A stretch of DNA of 34,822 nucleotides from a bacterium (GTDB lineage Bacteria; Vulcanimicrobiota; Xenobia; Xenobiales; Xenobiaceae): assembly GCA_017458675.1 (NCBI GenBank), contig JAFTAM010000105.1:1-34822 (forward strand). The letters are read 5' to 3'. Position 1 is the first letter of the stretch. Each line of letters begins with the position of its first letter. Position numbers and translations under genes: made by a program. Shown piece by piece: positions 15,554 to 26,896 of the stretch. The notes under the pieces are model-generated. The model saw only the letters and a list, made by a program, of their open reading frames with translations. It was not told where the DNA came from and ran no database searches.

Positions 15554-17143
15554 TCAGTCTTTCGGCGTCAGGAGCATAATCCTCATGCAGCTCCAATATT
15601 CGTTTCCGACCTGTACAAATTCATTTTCGGTTTTATATCTGGCGTCCAGGGCCGCCATTATTTCTCCGGCTTCTTTTCTCTTCATTTCCGCCTGATTCAA
15701 AATCAGAAATACTCTTCTGCCTTTGAGAAGCCCGAAAAATTTTTCGGTAAGCATAGGGGATGTTATATCTGTAAAATCGAGCTTATCGTAATTCTCTTTG
15801 GGGTAAATAAAAGCGGAATTATCTTCGTTGACGGCAAAGCCCGTCTTGCCTGGAGCATAATTGCAGGCAAAGGCGTACTTTGTATAGGGAACAAACAGGA
15901 ATATGACGTCCGAATCCTTTTTATTTTCGTATATAAAAGTTATTATTCCGCGCCAATCCTGATTCCAGTAATAAGAAAGCTTGGGAAGAAATAAAACTAC
16001 GGCAAAATTATAAACAAGAACCGCTCCTATTACAGTGCAGAACAGTTTTTTCAGCCAATTCTGCGATATGCTGCCGAGTATTGCCGCAAAAATTAAAAAT
16101 GCCGCCGGAATAAAGAAAACGTATATATATCTGAGCTGAAATGTAACAATATTAAAAATACTGAAAAGATAAAATACGGCTATAGGCAGAAAAGGAGCAA
16201 AAATAATAAATTTGGCTTCCTCTTTCTGCTCCTTGAAGAAGCTTTTTGCTCCCCAGACTAATAATGACCAAAAGAATAAGTTTCCGGCAAAATCGAGGGC
16301 GCTTCTGAGAAAAGAAGCGTCGTATTCTCTGCCGCCGGCGCTGAAATTGGTATTGAAAACAAAAAAGTGAGTAGGAATGAAAAAGAGATCGCAGACTTTG
16401 CCGACGCTGAAAAAATAATTTTTGGGATTGCCGGCGGGAACGCCCAAATAAGTGTATCCGAGCCACAAAAATACCGAAAGAACAGCCAAAAGACAGACAT
16501 AAACAATCTTCCGTTTGTTGGCGGTATCCTTGGGAGCAAGGATGAACAGAAGAGAAGCTCCTCCTATGAAAGCGCATCCCAGATAGCCTATCCAGGCCGT
16601 CAGACAGACGGTAAGATAAAATATAAGCCAATTGAGATTATCGGAAATACGGCCGATTTTGAAAGGAGTCTTATATTTTAAAATGTTTATAAAGCCGAGC
16701 ATGCATAAGAGCACGCCCAGATTCATAGGTCCGTAGCTGCGTATCTGACAGTCGTTCAAAAGAGTAATCAGCAGAAAGGCTCTGATAAAGGCCAGAAACA
16801 GTCCCAAACCTTCGCCTTTGAGAGTTCTGCCGATTAAATAGGATACCCATACGGCAGCCGTACCGCAGATTAAAGAGGGAAGGCGCAGCCATACTTCATT
16901 TAGGGAAATCAGCTGCATTATATGTATGAACATATAATAAGTCGGCGGGTGATAGGGATCGTGGAGATGAGAAATTTTAAGTATATCCGAAAGCGAAGGC
17001 TGAGCGAAAAAATAGGTAAAGCCTTCGTCCAGATCGACAGAAGCGCATAACGCGTAGCAAAGCCTTACAGCAAAGCCAGCCGCTAAAATAATCCAAAACC
17101 AAATGCTGCAGCTTTCAGCTGCTTTTATATTCCGTTCTTCCAT
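15554..17143 (-). CDS. GT-C (ArnT/PMT-like) membrane glycosyltransferase
   Basis: The 529-residue product is a polytopic membrane protein with about ten hydrophobic segments. The first segment is followed by an acidic DLDEGFTYFF motif (about 37-46), the Asp-Glu pattern expected in the first extracytoplasmic loop of GT-C enzymes. HDPYHPPTYYMFIH follows, as in GT39/ArnT-like families. Such enzymes transfer sugars from polyprenyl-phosphate donors on the outer face of the membrane. Donor and acceptor are unknown. The gene is alone on the minus strand between two plus-strand tRNA-Ser genes, against the local replication-codirectional trend, and may be a late insertion into the origin region. Confidence 0.75.
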   Translation of the reverse strand: MEERNIKAAESCSIWFWIILAAGFAVRLCYALCASVDLDEGFTYFFAQPSLSDILKISHLHDPYHPPTYYMFIHIMQLISLNEVWLRLPSLICGTAAVWVSYLIGRTLKGEGLGLFLAFIRAFLLITLLNDCQIRSYGPMNLGVLLCMLGFINILKYKTPFKIGRISDNLNWLIFYLTVCLTAWIGYLGCAFIGGASLLFILAPKDTANKRKIVYVCLLAVLSVFLWLGYTYLGVPAGNPKNYFFSVGKVCDLFFIPTHFFVFNTNFSAGGREYDASFLRSALDFAGNLFFWSLLVWGAKSFFKEQKEEAKFIIFAPFLPIAVFYLFSIFNIVTFQLRYIYVFFIPAAFLIFAAILGSISQNWLKKLFCTVIGAVLVYNFAVVLFLPKLSYYWNQDWRGIITFIYENKKDSDVIFLFVPYTKYAFACNYAPGKTGFAVNEDNSAFIYPKENYDKLDFTDITSPMLTEKFFGLLKGRRVFLILNQAEMKRKEAGEIMAALDARYKTENEFVQVGNEYWSCMRIMLLTPKD

Positions 17144-17235
17144 AGCTTTTTTTAAAAACTTTATCTGTATTTACCGAAAATTTTAGCACAGCAGCGCCTA
17201 AAATTAAATTTATTCCCGGATTTAATTTATATATA

Positions 17236-17264
17236 TTGATTTTCGATTTGAATTATGCTAGAAT
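17236..17264 (+). promoter_or_regulatory. Sigma-70-type promoter of tRNA-Ser(GGA) and SRP RNA
   Basis: TTGATT (17236-17241) and TAGAAT (17259-17264) are spaced by 17 nt, with the tRNA starting 12 nt later. No other promoter is obvious before the SRP RNA, so both RNAs may be cotranscribed. Confidence 0.7.
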
Positions 17265-17276
17265 TTTTTCCAACGC

Positions 17277-17371
17277 GGAGAGATGGCTGAGTTGGCTGAA
17301 AGCGCACGATTGGAAGTCGTGTAACCATGCTTAAACATGGTTCAAGAGTTCGAATCTCTTTCTCTCCGCCA
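17277..17371 (+). tRNA. tRNA-Ser (anticodon GGA)
   Basis: The 95-nt class II tRNA has acceptor arms GGAGAGA and TCTCTCC, an anticodon loop TTGGAAG giving GGA (reads UCC and UCU), a long variable arm (CATGCTTAAACATG), a TTCGAAT T-loop and an encoded CCA. A run of nine T residues follows. Confidence 0.95.
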
Positions 17372-17380
17372 TTTTTTTTT

Positions 17381-17484
17381 GAGAACTCAGGTCCATTCAA
17401 TTGGAAAACTGTGAACCCGGTCAGGTGCGGAAGCAAGCAGCCGTAAGCGGAATTTCCACTGTGAAATGGTTTACCTGGGTTCTC
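17381..17484 (+). ncRNA. ffs: Signal recognition particle RNA, small 4.5S type
   Basis: The central part contains the conserved Ffh-binding domain core, GGTCAGGTGCGGAAGCAAGC followed by AGCC. The ends GAGAACTCAGGT and ACCTGGGTTCTC pair over 12 bp (one G-T pair), giving a single hairpin of about 104 nt without an Alu domain. A T-tract after 17484 completes an intrinsic terminator. The RNA is the scaffold of the signal recognition particle that targets membrane proteins. Its place near tadA and a tRNA-Ser recalls the tadA-ffs-dnaX order of Firmicutes, but dnaX is absent here. Confidence 0.93.
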
Positions 17485-17615
17485 TTTTTTTCTGCCGCAT
17501 TAAGGCGGCGCATAACAGTTAGCTAAATGTACGTCCGCTTTAAAAGGTAAATAATAAAATACTGTAAATATGAATGTTTACATTATTTGTTTTTGAAAGG
17601 TAAAAGCTTCAGAAA

Positions 17616-18890
17616 ATGGCAGAGGTCATTCTCCCTCCCTATAATGAAGATGAGCGGATGCTTTCAGGTCTGGCTTATCCCTTATGGCCTTTAGTATGTC
17701 CCTTGGTTTTATGGGGAAAAATGCGCAGGGAAGAGCCATTTGTCCATTTTCATACTCTGCAGGCCCTGGCTCTGGGAGTGTTTTCCGTAGTTTCGGCATT
17801 TGTTATAAGCCTGGCCGCTTTTATCTTTTTATGGATTCTGCCCAGCTCGTTTGTTACATTTTCAGGCTTTATAGGTTTAATAATTTTTGCAGTTTTGGCA
17901 TTTGTCCTGATGTTCTGGCTCTTTTTCGTTATTTATGTGGGGTGGAGAGCCAGCTCCGGCGATTTTATGCGTCTGCCCTTTATAGGCAAATGGGCTGAAG
18001 AAAAGATGCAGCTCAATTTGAACATAACGGCAGAAGATTATGCCACTACCATCATCGGAGAAAAGCGCGAAGTTAAAATCGACAGCTTCGATTACGAGGC
18101 GGCCTTGAAGCGGGCGGCTGAAGGCGGAGACGAGTTTGCCAAGGCGGAAGTTGACAGCATGAATTACACGCTTTCCAGTCTGGAAGGCGATTCCGATACC
18201 ATTGAATACGCCCGCAAAGATTCCGGCGATATTGCGGATTACTTTAATGAAAACGAAACTCCGGAAAGCAAACTGCCCGGCGAGATAAAAGCGGCCTCCG
18301 ACGGCTTTAAGCCTTCCGTGGCGCCTCCGGCTTCCCGCAGCCGCGATCCCAGAAAGGTGCAGATTCCTACCGAAGAAAGAAAATCCGGCGACGGCTTTAC
18401 GCCCTCCGTACCGCCCTCCGCTTCCCGCAGCCGCGAACCTCAGAAAGTGCAGATTCCTACCGAAGAAAAGAAATCCGGCGACGATTTTAAGCCCTTAGCT
18501 TCCTCATTAAACGCCAATAAGCAGCCTGCCCGAAGCGGCGTGAAATTCAACAGCGATTTTTCCGCGCCCTCTCCGGCGCGTCAAAATACTCAGATCGGAG
18601 GCGCTCCTTCGCGCAGTCAGGTTCAGAGACAAACGGCGCAGCCGCCTCAAAGTCCTGCGGCTCAGACCTTTCAGAGCCGTCCCTATCCTCCCGGTTCCCG
18701 TCCGGCTTCTCGCTCCGCCGCCTCTATGTTTTCCAAAAACGACTATTCTCAGAACGCCACCGCTGCTCCGCCGGCTCAGCCTAAGCCTAAGCCTGCAGGC
18801 GCTAATCAGAGCTTCTCGCCCGGCATAGTCAACCGTCCGCCGGCTAAATCAAAGCGTACCTTTAACTGGGAGGAGCTTGACGGCGAGTAG
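17616..18890 (+). CDS. DUF4870-like membrane protein with long disordered tail
   Basis: The 424-residue product has an N-terminal membrane domain (about 8-135) with three or four hydrophobic segments. It starts DERMLSGLAYPLWPLVCPLV with FVHFHTLQALALG, a pattern typical of DUF4870/Tic20-like small membrane proteins. The rest (about 200-424) is a proline, serine and glutamine-rich, probably disordered cytoplasmic tail. It contains two near-identical units around PSASRSREPQKVQIPTEE and its variant. The start at 17616 has only a distant AAAGG. Function is unknown. Its 3' end overlaps the convergent DciA-like gene by 29 nt. Confidence 0.7.
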   Translation: MAEVILPPYNEDERMLSGLAYPLWPLVCPLVLWGKMRREEPFVHFHTLQALALGVFSVVSAFVISLAAFIFLWILPSSFVTFSGFIGLIIFAVLAFVLMFWLFFVIYVGWRASSGDFMRLPFIGKWAEEKMQLNLNITAEDYATTIIGEKREVKIDSFDYEAALKRAAEGGDEFAKAEVDSMNYTLSSLEGDSDTIEYARKDSGDIADYFNENETPESKLPGEIKAASDGFKPSVAPPASRSRDPRKVQIPTEERKSGDGFTPSVPPSASRSREPQKVQIPTEEKKSGDDFKPLASSLNANKQPARSGVKFNSDFSAPSPARQNTQIGGAPSRSQVQRQTAQPPQSPAAQTFQSRPYPPGSRPASRSAASMFSKNDYSQNATAAPPAQPKPKPAGANQSFSPGIVNRPPAKSKRTFNWEELDGE

Positions 18891-19848
18891 AGTTTGAATT
18901 TTTTTTCGAACTCCTTATGTGTCTTACGGTTTTGCTGTTGTAAATTGAAGCCAGCGAAGGTCCCAGGGCTTTGAGCAGTATATTATCGTCAAGCTCCGGA
19001 AGAGTTTTTTCGCTGATTAGGCAGGCCAGCTCGACCAGCATCGCGGACAGCCGATTGTCAATTATGCTGCCCTCCGGTTGGGAATAAATATATTTCCAGA
19101 TTTCGTTTTTATTTTGACTGAGAATTTTTTTCTTCAGGCTGTTGTAGCGCTCCAGATCTATTTTGGGAAGCTTTTTGGCCGCCAGTTCGGCGTTTATGCG
19201 TTCCAGAACGGTTTGCTTGCAGCCGGGGCGGTATTGGTAAATATCGCTGTTCAGATATCTTATGACGGTACTGTCGACGGCTTCTCTTTCCTCGCCTCTG
19301 CACAGGCTGCAGAGATCGCTTCCCCGTCTGGCCGGAAGAGAGCATTTTCTGCATTTCCGAGCGCCCCGGGAGAACTCCAATTCGCAGATGCGGCGGCTGA
19401 TTTCTCTCAATCTGGCTATTCCTCCGTATGCGGTCTGACCGTCCGGAGAAGGGACCTTTTCTGAAACTCGGGAGGATACTGCCGTAATTTTGGGCGCCCG
19501 GGCCGGGATCTGTTCCTTGAGCTTTTCCGTCTTCAGTCTGTCAACGCTGACTTTAAAATCCTTAATATTCAAATCTTTAATACTGCTATTCAGGCCGTCA
19601 ATGATATCTTTTTTGAAATACATAATCTCTTGAGCATAAGCCTGAGGATAACAGATTATTTCCAGAATTCCGCTTTGAGAATCCAACTTGTAGGGGAAGG
19701 CATAATCGGCAATGGGACGTCCGGGATTTTTCAGCCAGAAGGTCATAATCTGAAGCAATCTTAAATCATCCGGTGAAATACTTTTTGACAGTACCTTAAA
19801 AAAAAGATTATTTTCGGTTTTATAAAAATTATTTTCGTCTTTGTCCAT
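18862..19848 (-). CDS. DciA-like (DUF721) protein with C-terminal zinc ribbon
   Basis: The 328-residue product has an N-terminal part (about 15-105) matching the DUF721/DciA pattern: a region with tryptophan (IMTFWLKNPGRPIADYAFP), a strand segment (GILEIICYPQAYAQEIMYFKKDIIDGLN), then IKDFKVSVDRLK. DciA proteins assist loading of the replicative helicase DnaB, and their genes often lie near dnaN, recF or gyrB, as here. A CxxC-x10-CxxC zinc ribbon (CRKCSLPARRGSDLCSLC, about 167-184) and a helical C-terminus of about 140 residues follow, which minimal DciA proteins lack. It is transcribed away from recF. The DUF721 call is from pattern and context and is not certain. Confidence 0.65.
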   Translation of the reverse strand: MDKDENNFYKTENNLFFKVLSKSISPDDLRLLQIMTFWLKNPGRPIADYAFPYKLDSQSGILEIICYPQAYAQEIMYFKKDIIDGLNSSIKDLNIKDFKVSVDRLKTEKLKEQIPARAPKITAVSSRVSEKVPSPDGQTAYGGIARLREISRRICELEFSRGARKCRKCSLPARRGSDLCSLCRGEEREAVDSTVIRYLNSDIYQYRPGCKQTVLERINAELAAKKLPKIDLERYNSLKKKILSQNKNEIWKYIYSQPEGSIIDNRLSAMLVELACLISEKTLPELDDNILLKALGPSLASIYNSKTVRHIRSSKKNSNSTRRQAPPS

Positions 19849-20043
19849 ATATTATGATGTTTTAGCCGCCGTTTGAAATAATCATTTTTTAATCTGCGCC
19901 GATGTCTGAAAATGCTGTTTTCTTAGTCTGCTTAAGGATTTTGCAGGCTGCCGAACATAGGATTTTTCGCGGCCGCTCATAACGACATAGAGTGTAAATT
20001 TGATGACGCCGAGCCTTCAGGCTTTATAAATGGCGCAGCCAGT
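19849..20043. other. Divergent spacer between the DciA-like gene and recF
   Basis: This 195-nt gap must hold promoters for both divergent genes. I see no motif strong enough to name and no RNA gene. Confidence 0.4.
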
Positions 20044-21285
20044 ATGTTTATTAAAAATATCAGTTTAAAAAATTTCCGCAATTACGGCGAGCTCAATTTC
20101 AGCCCGAGCAGATATATCAACGTTCTTCAAGGCAGAAACGCCCAAGGCAAAACCAACCTTCTTGAGGCGTTATATATACTGTCTTCTTCGAAGAGCTTCA
20201 GAGTCCGCAGCGAAAGAGAACTTTTGAAATGGGATAATAATTTTGCGGAAATTAAAGCGCAGATAGAGTGCGGCGACGGACGCCTGAAGGATATAGCCAT
20301 GCGCTGGCTTGAGGAAAACGGCAGTTTGGAGCGCCGCATTTTTGTAAACGGGAGCGCAGTCAAAAAGCTGGGGCTCTTTTTAGGCGAGGTGCTGCTCACT
20401 CTGTTTGTACCCGGGGATTTGAGTCTTACTCAGGGCGCTCCTTCTTTGAGAAGGCGTTATCTGGACGTGCTTTTATGCAAGATCTCTCCTATATATTATG
20501 ATTGCCTTTCCAGATATAAAAACGTTCTTCAGCAGAAGAACAAGCTTCTGCATCTGAAAGATCTGGGATCTGAATATTATAAAAATTTATCTGTCGCTGA
20601 TAAAGCCTTGCTGGAGGCCCTGGATGTTCAGCTTTTGGAATTCGGCGCCCGCATTATCTGTTTTCGGGCCTTGCTGCTGGAATATATTGAGACGCTGGCG
20701 GCCGATTTTTACGGAAAGCTTTCCGGCGACAGCGAAGATCTTCTGAAGCTCGATTATAGAAGCAAAGCTCTGCCGGCGGACGAGTCAGATTTTTTCCGGC
20801 GTCTGAGAGAGCTCAGCTCCGTCTATGCGCAGGGAGAGCTTCTTATAAAGCGGGATATTGACGAAGAACTTTTAAGGCTGGCAAGAGAGAGTTATCTTTT
20901 AAATTTAAAGGAACGCCGCAGCCGCATTATTTTGAGAAACACTGCGGGTATCGGTCCTCATACGGACGATTTTACCGTCAGCATTAAGAGCAGCAGAAGC
21001 TTAAAATATTTCGGTTCTCAGGGACAGCACCGCAGCGTAGTTTTGGCCTTAAGACTGGCGGAAGCAAAGGTAATGGCGGAAATTAACCGGGAAAAATCCA
21101 TAATTCTTTTAGACGACTGCTTTTCCGAACTGGACGGCGGCAGAGTGAGGCTGTTGGTTTCCTATCTTCTTTCTTTAAATTGCCAGGTATTTATAACTGC
21201 GGCTCACAGCGCGGCCTTTGCGGATGCAGACAAGGAAAAAATCAGATTTTTTGAAGTAAGTTCCGGCAGAATAAGTGAAGTGTGA
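20044..21285 (+). CDS. recF: DNA replication and repair protein RecF
   Basis: The 413-residue product begins MFIKNISLKNFRNYGELNF, has Walker A GRNAQGKTNLLEAL (about 29-42), the ABC signature region FGSQGQHRSVVLALRLAEA (about 323), Walker B IILLDDCFSELD (about 353) and IFITAAHS-like VFITAAHS after it. RecF loads RecR/RecO and RecA at gapped DNA. It normally follows dnaN; here 5.4 kb of other genes intervene. The next gene starts one nucleotide after its stop codon, so the two are cotranscribed. Confidence 0.96.
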   Translation: MFIKNISLKNFRNYGELNFSPSRYINVLQGRNAQGKTNLLEALYILSSSKSFRVRSERELLKWDNNFAEIKAQIECGDGRLKDIAMRWLEENGSLERRIFVNGSAVKKLGLFLGEVLLTLFVPGDLSLTQGAPSLRRRYLDVLLCKISPIYYDCLSRYKNVLQQKNKLLHLKDLGSEYYKNLSVADKALLEALDVQLLEFGARIICFRALLLEYIETLAADFYGKLSGDSEDLLKLDYRSKALPADESDFFRRLRELSSVYAQGELLIKRDIDEELLRLARESYLLNLKERRSRIILRNTAGIGPHTDDFTVSIKSSRSLKYFGSQGQHRSVVLALRLAEAKVMAEINREKSIILLDDCFSELDGGRVRLLVSYLLSLNCQVFITAAHSAAFADADKEKIRFFEVSSGRISEV

Positions 21286-21286
21286 T

Positions 21287-22477
21287 ATGCGTACGGCTCA
21301 TGTGTCAGATTGTTATTTTCCTACTGTAAACGGCGTTTCCGCTTCCGTCGGGACTCTGACCGGCAGTCTCGGCGAAACGGGACATCCCGTCTTTCTTTTG
21401 GTTCCCGCGGTCGAAAGCGGTCTTCGCAATTCTCTCCTTCCCGATGATTGTTTGAGCCGTCCCGCCGAAAATTTAATTTTGGCCAGAACCGCCTCTATGG
21501 TTCTGCCGCAGCTCAGAGACAACCGCATAGGTCTGTTCTGGCCCTTAAAAATCTGGCGTGAGCTGGAAGAATTCCAGCCTCAGATTATTCATATACATAC
21601 TCCGGGAAGCCTGGGATTCGCCGCCATGATCTGGGCTCGGTTCAAGGGTCTGCCTTATGTCTTTTCTCATCATACGCTTTTTGAGGAATATCTCACTTAT
21701 TTTCCCTTTTCTGAAAACTTGAGCCGGCTGTTGGTTCTGAAGTGGATAAGGATGTTCTGGCAGGGCGCCGAGGCCGTTATCGCTCCCAGCTTTTCCATTA
21801 AGGGACGCATTCGGCTTCAGGGCTGCCGAAAAGATATTTATGTGATTCCTACAGGCATAAACACCGAAGAATTCAGAGAGGGCAGAGAGGATATCTTTAA
21901 AGAGGAACTGGGACTTCGGGAAAAGCCCTTTATATACGTAGGCCGCCTGGCTTATGAAAAGTCGATAGACTTTATCCTTAAGGCTCTGGCTCTGCTGAAG
22001 GTTAGGGGCATATCGGCCAAGCTGGCGTTGATAGGCGGCGGTCCCGCCGAACAGAGCTTAAGGAAAATGGCCGAAAAGCTGGGTATCGCAGAAAATGTGT
22101 TTTTTTTAGGCTGGCGCAGACGAGAGGAACTCAGACATTATTACGCTTCCGCGCAGGCGCTGCTCTTTGCCTCCGAAACCGAGACGCAGGGGCTGGCGGC
22201 CGCCGAAGCCGAGTCCTGCGCGCTGCCGGCGATTGCCGTCGAAAGCAGCGGAATTTCAGAGGCCGTTCCTCTCAGCAGTCCTCTGACGGTAAAGCCCGGC
22301 GATCTTGAAGGCTTTGCTCAGAGAATAGAGCTCCTTATGAACGACACAGAACTGTCGCACAGACTGGGAAGAGAAGCCCGCGAACATGTCAGGGATCATT
22401 TTTCCGTTCAGAAGATGCGTCAGGCGGCCCTGAATATGTATAATAATATTTTTGCTCGGTCTCAGAATAATATATAA
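21287..22477 (+). CDS. GT4-family glycosyltransferase
   Basis: The product (396 residues from the ATG at 21287) has the two-domain GT-B layout of family 4 enzymes. The N-terminus is MRTAHVSDCYFPTVNGVSAS. FSHHTLFEEY and VIAPSF mark the end of the acceptor domain. VIPTGINTEEF, YVGRLAYEKSIDFIL and the nucleotide-sugar EX7E-type motif region SETETQGLAAAEAESCALP are in the donor domain. The closest general resemblance is to diacylglycerol or phosphatidylinositol glycosyltransferases, suggesting a membrane glycolipid product, but donor and acceptor are not known. A GTG at 21275 in frame is possible, but the ATG places the conserved start correctly. Confidence 0.85.
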   Translation: MRTAHVSDCYFPTVNGVSASVGTLTGSLGETGHPVFLLVPAVESGLRNSLLPDDCLSRPAENLILARTASMVLPQLRDNRIGLFWPLKIWRELEEFQPQIIHIHTPGSLGFAAMIWARFKGLPYVFSHHTLFEEYLTYFPFSENLSRLLVLKWIRMFWQGAEAVIAPSFSIKGRIRLQGCRKDIYVIPTGINTEEFREGREDIFKEELGLREKPFIYVGRLAYEKSIDFILKALALLKVRGISAKLALIGGGPAEQSLRKMAEKLGIAENVFFLGWRRREELRHYYASAQALLFASETETQGLAAAEAESCALPAIAVESSGISEAVPLSSPLTVKPGDLEGFAQRIELLMNDTELSHRLGREAREHVRDHFSVQKMRQAALNMYNNIFARSQNNI

Positions 22478-22644
22478 TTATTTATATTTTATAAAATCTG
22501 AAGTTTTAGGAATTTTATATCTATTAAGCCTAAAAATATCTAAGCAGGATTTAGCCTGACAACATAAGAATTTAAATAAGTTTATACAGATTGTTTCGTT
22601 TATTTCAAAGAGATATCTGATTTTATGAGATTAAATTTTTGTTT

Positions 22645-22989
22645 ATGAATTCTTCGCTGTCAACAGATAATTCATCCGTGCTGAGAGAGACTAAGCTGGA
22701 AAGCTTCGGTCTGGCCGGCTGCGTTGTGCCTCCTTTGGCAGGAGGTATAATCGTAAGCGTTTTATTTTGGTTTTTAACCCCGGAAAATGACGGAGATTTT
22801 GAAGGAATGTCCGAGAGTCTGGGATTTTTGAACATTTTAATAGGCTTCTGCGTAGGCTCATTTGTATTCGGAACGGCAGCTTTTATAATTGATAAATTCA
22901 GAACCTTAAAAAAAGCGGCTGCCGAAGAGCCGGAACATAATAAAGAAAATGCCGAAGTTTCGCCCGAAGCCGAAGAGGTTGAATTTTAG
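22645..22989 (+). CDS. Small two-helix membrane protein, unknown function
   Basis: The 114-residue product has two hydrophobic segments (about 24-43, AGCVVPPLAGGIIVSVLFWF, and about 60-85, LGFLNILIGFCVGSFVFGTA) and an acidic C-terminal tail rich in Glu and Ala. No family is recognised. It lies between the GT4 gene (about 170 nt downstream of it) and gyrB (79 nt before it), on the same strand. The ATG is preferred to an upstream TTG two codons earlier. Confidence 0.6.
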   Translation: MNSSLSTDNSSVLRETKLESFGLAGCVVPPLAGGIIVSVLFWFLTPENDGDFEGMSESLGFLNILIGFCVGSFVFGTAAFIIDKFRTLKKAAAEEPEHNKENAEVSPEAEEVEF

Positions 22990-23019
22990 ACAGCGCAGCA
23001 GATACTGCCGTCTGCGTAA

Positions 23020-25101
<2,082 letters not shown>

Positions 25102-25193
25102 GATGATTTGCCGCTTAGAATACTAAGCTGCAGATAATCCGTCACAGCGGCGGTTTACCGGCCGTTTCCGGTTAATCAAGGATTTGTTTTTCT

Positions 25194-26864
25194 ATGGAAG
25201 ATAAAAATACCGTATTTTCGGCTTTAATAGAACAGGAGATGAAGGACGCTTATGTGGATTATGCCATGAGCGTCATCGTCGCCAGAGCTCTGCCGGATGT
25301 CCGCGACGGCTTAAAGCCGGTTCATAGGCGTATTTTATACACCATGTTCGAGGAACATATTACGCCGGAGCGCAAATTCCGCAAATCGGCGGCGACGGTG
25401 GGCAACGTCATAGCCCGCTATCATCCGCACGGCGATTCCTCCGTCTATGACGCTATGGTGCGCATGGCTCAGCCCTTCAACATGCGCTATCCTCTGGTGT
25501 GGCCTCAGGGCAATTTCGGTTCCGTCGACGGAGATCCGCCGGCTCACATGCGCTATACCGAAGCCAAGCTGGCCCGCATAGCCATGGAGACTATGACCGA
25601 TATAGGCAAAGATACCGTAGATTGGCGTCCCAACTTTGACAACTCCACCGAGGAGCCCGTCGTTCTGCCGGTCGCTATCCCCAATCTGCTGATTAACGGT
25701 TCCGAGGGCATCGCCGTGGGCATGTCCGGCCATATTCCTCCCCATAATTTGGGCGAAGTCATAGACGGCTGCCGGGCTCTTATGGAAAACCCGGAAATTA
25801 GCGTCAAAGACCTGATGGAACATATCAAGGGCCCCGATTTTCCCACCGGCGGTCTGATCATGGGAAGCGCCGGCATTAGATCCGTCTATGAGACCGGCAA
25901 GGGCAGAATTCTGATGCGTTCGGTAGTCCACCGCGAAGAGGCGGAAAACGGACGCACGGCCATAGTGGTCGATGAAATTCCTTATATGGTGAACAAGGCC
26001 AAGCTGGTGGAAAAGGCGGCCAAGGCCATCAAGGACAGGAAGATCAACGGCATATCCGATCTGCGCGACGAATCGAGCCGCAAGGGGCTGCGCATCGTCT
26101 TCGAGCTCAAGAAGAAAACCGATCCCGATATCGCCGAAAGAGAGATATTCGCCAACACCGATCTGCAGACGGCTTACGGAGCTATTATGCTGGTTCTGGT
26201 CGATAACTGTCCCCGAGTTCTGAACCTCAAAGAGATCTTAAATTACTTTATCAAGCACCGCTTTGAGGTAGTGACGCGCAGGACGGAATACGATTTAGCC
26301 AAGGCTAAGGCCCGTCTGCATATAGTCGAAGGCCTGCTGAAAGCTTTGGAGCATATCCATGAAATAATTGCCGCTATCAAAGCTTGTCCCAGTCCGGACA
26401 AGGCCAAGGCTGTTCTGATGGAAAAATGGGACTTCAGCGAAATTCAGGCTCAGGCCATTCTCGATATGCGCCTGCAGAAGCTCACACACCTCGAGCGCGG
26501 CAAGCTGGAAGAGGAAAAGATATCCCTGGAAAAGACCGTCGCTTATTTGGAGGGTCTGCTGGCCAGCCGCGAGAAGATGGGCGCGGTCATCATAACCGAG
26601 CTGGAAGATATCAAGGCCCGGTACGGAGACGAGCGCAGAACCCGCATTATAGATATTTCTCTCAGCGAAGAACTTTCCGAAGCGGCTAAGGTCGGCGACG
26701 CCGCCGAGTCTGCCGGCGACGGCGGGGACGCATACGGCGAATCCGGAGAAACGGAGAGCGAGGCCGAAGACGCCGAGGCTGAAGATATTTCCGAAAATGG
26801 CGGGGACGCGGACGAAGCGGAGGAAGACGGTTCCTTTTTGGAAGACGACGGAGAACCTGAATAG
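25194..26864 (+). CDS. GyrA/ParC-type subunit lacking the C-terminal DNA-wrapping domain
   Basis: The 556-residue product carries a complete GyrA catalytic core: the winged-helix region [16 protein letters not shown], the quinolone-region [19 protein letters not shown], and the active-site Tyr121 in [14 protein letters not shown]. The coiled-coil part and dimer gate follow, up to [12 protein letters not shown] (about 480-492). At the point where the first beta-pinwheel blade should start it changes to an acidic, Gly/Glu/Asp-rich tail of about 65 residues and stops. The frame is intact, so this is not a simple pseudogene. It lies between gyrB and full gyrA. By analogy with engineered GyrA without this domain, it could give a relaxing or decatenating enzyme with GyrB (inference). 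ParC is an alternative name, but most ParC proteins keep a reduced C-terminal domain. Confidence 0.88.
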   Translation: MEDKNTVFSALIEQEMKDAYVDYAMSVIVARALPDVRDGLKPVHRRILYTMFEEHITPERKFRKSAATVGNVIARYHPHGDSSVYDAMVRMAQPFNMRYPLVWPQGNFGSVDGDPPAHMRYTEAKLARIAMETMTDIGKDTVDWRPNFDNSTEEPVVLPVAIPNLLINGSEGIAVGMSGHIPPHNLGEVIDGCRALMENPEISVKDLMEHIKGPDFPTGGLIMGSAGIRSVYETGKGRILMRSVVHREEAENGRTAIVVDEIPYMVNKAKLVEKAAKAIKDRKINGISDLRDESSRKGLRIVFELKKKTDPDIAEREIFANTDLQTAYGAIMLVLVDNCPRVLNLKEILNYFIKHRFEVVTRRTEYDLAKAKARLHIVEGLLKALEHIHEIIAAIKACPSPDKAKAVLMEKWDFSEIQAQAILDMRLQKLTHLERGKLEEEKISLEKTVAYLEGLLASREKMGAVIITELEDIKARYGDERRTRIIDISLSEELSEAAKVGDAAESAGDGGDAYGESGETESEAEDAEAEDISENGGDADEAEEDGSFLEDDGEPE

Positions 26865-26896
26865 TCCCCCCGCCGTTTTGAGCTTGTTTTCGCTCC

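Noticed and set aside
25194..26864. The short gyrA-type gene as a pseudogene
   Set aside because: The frame is intact, all catalytic motifs are present, and after the core it continues into a structured acidic tail rather than into remains of a C-terminal domain.
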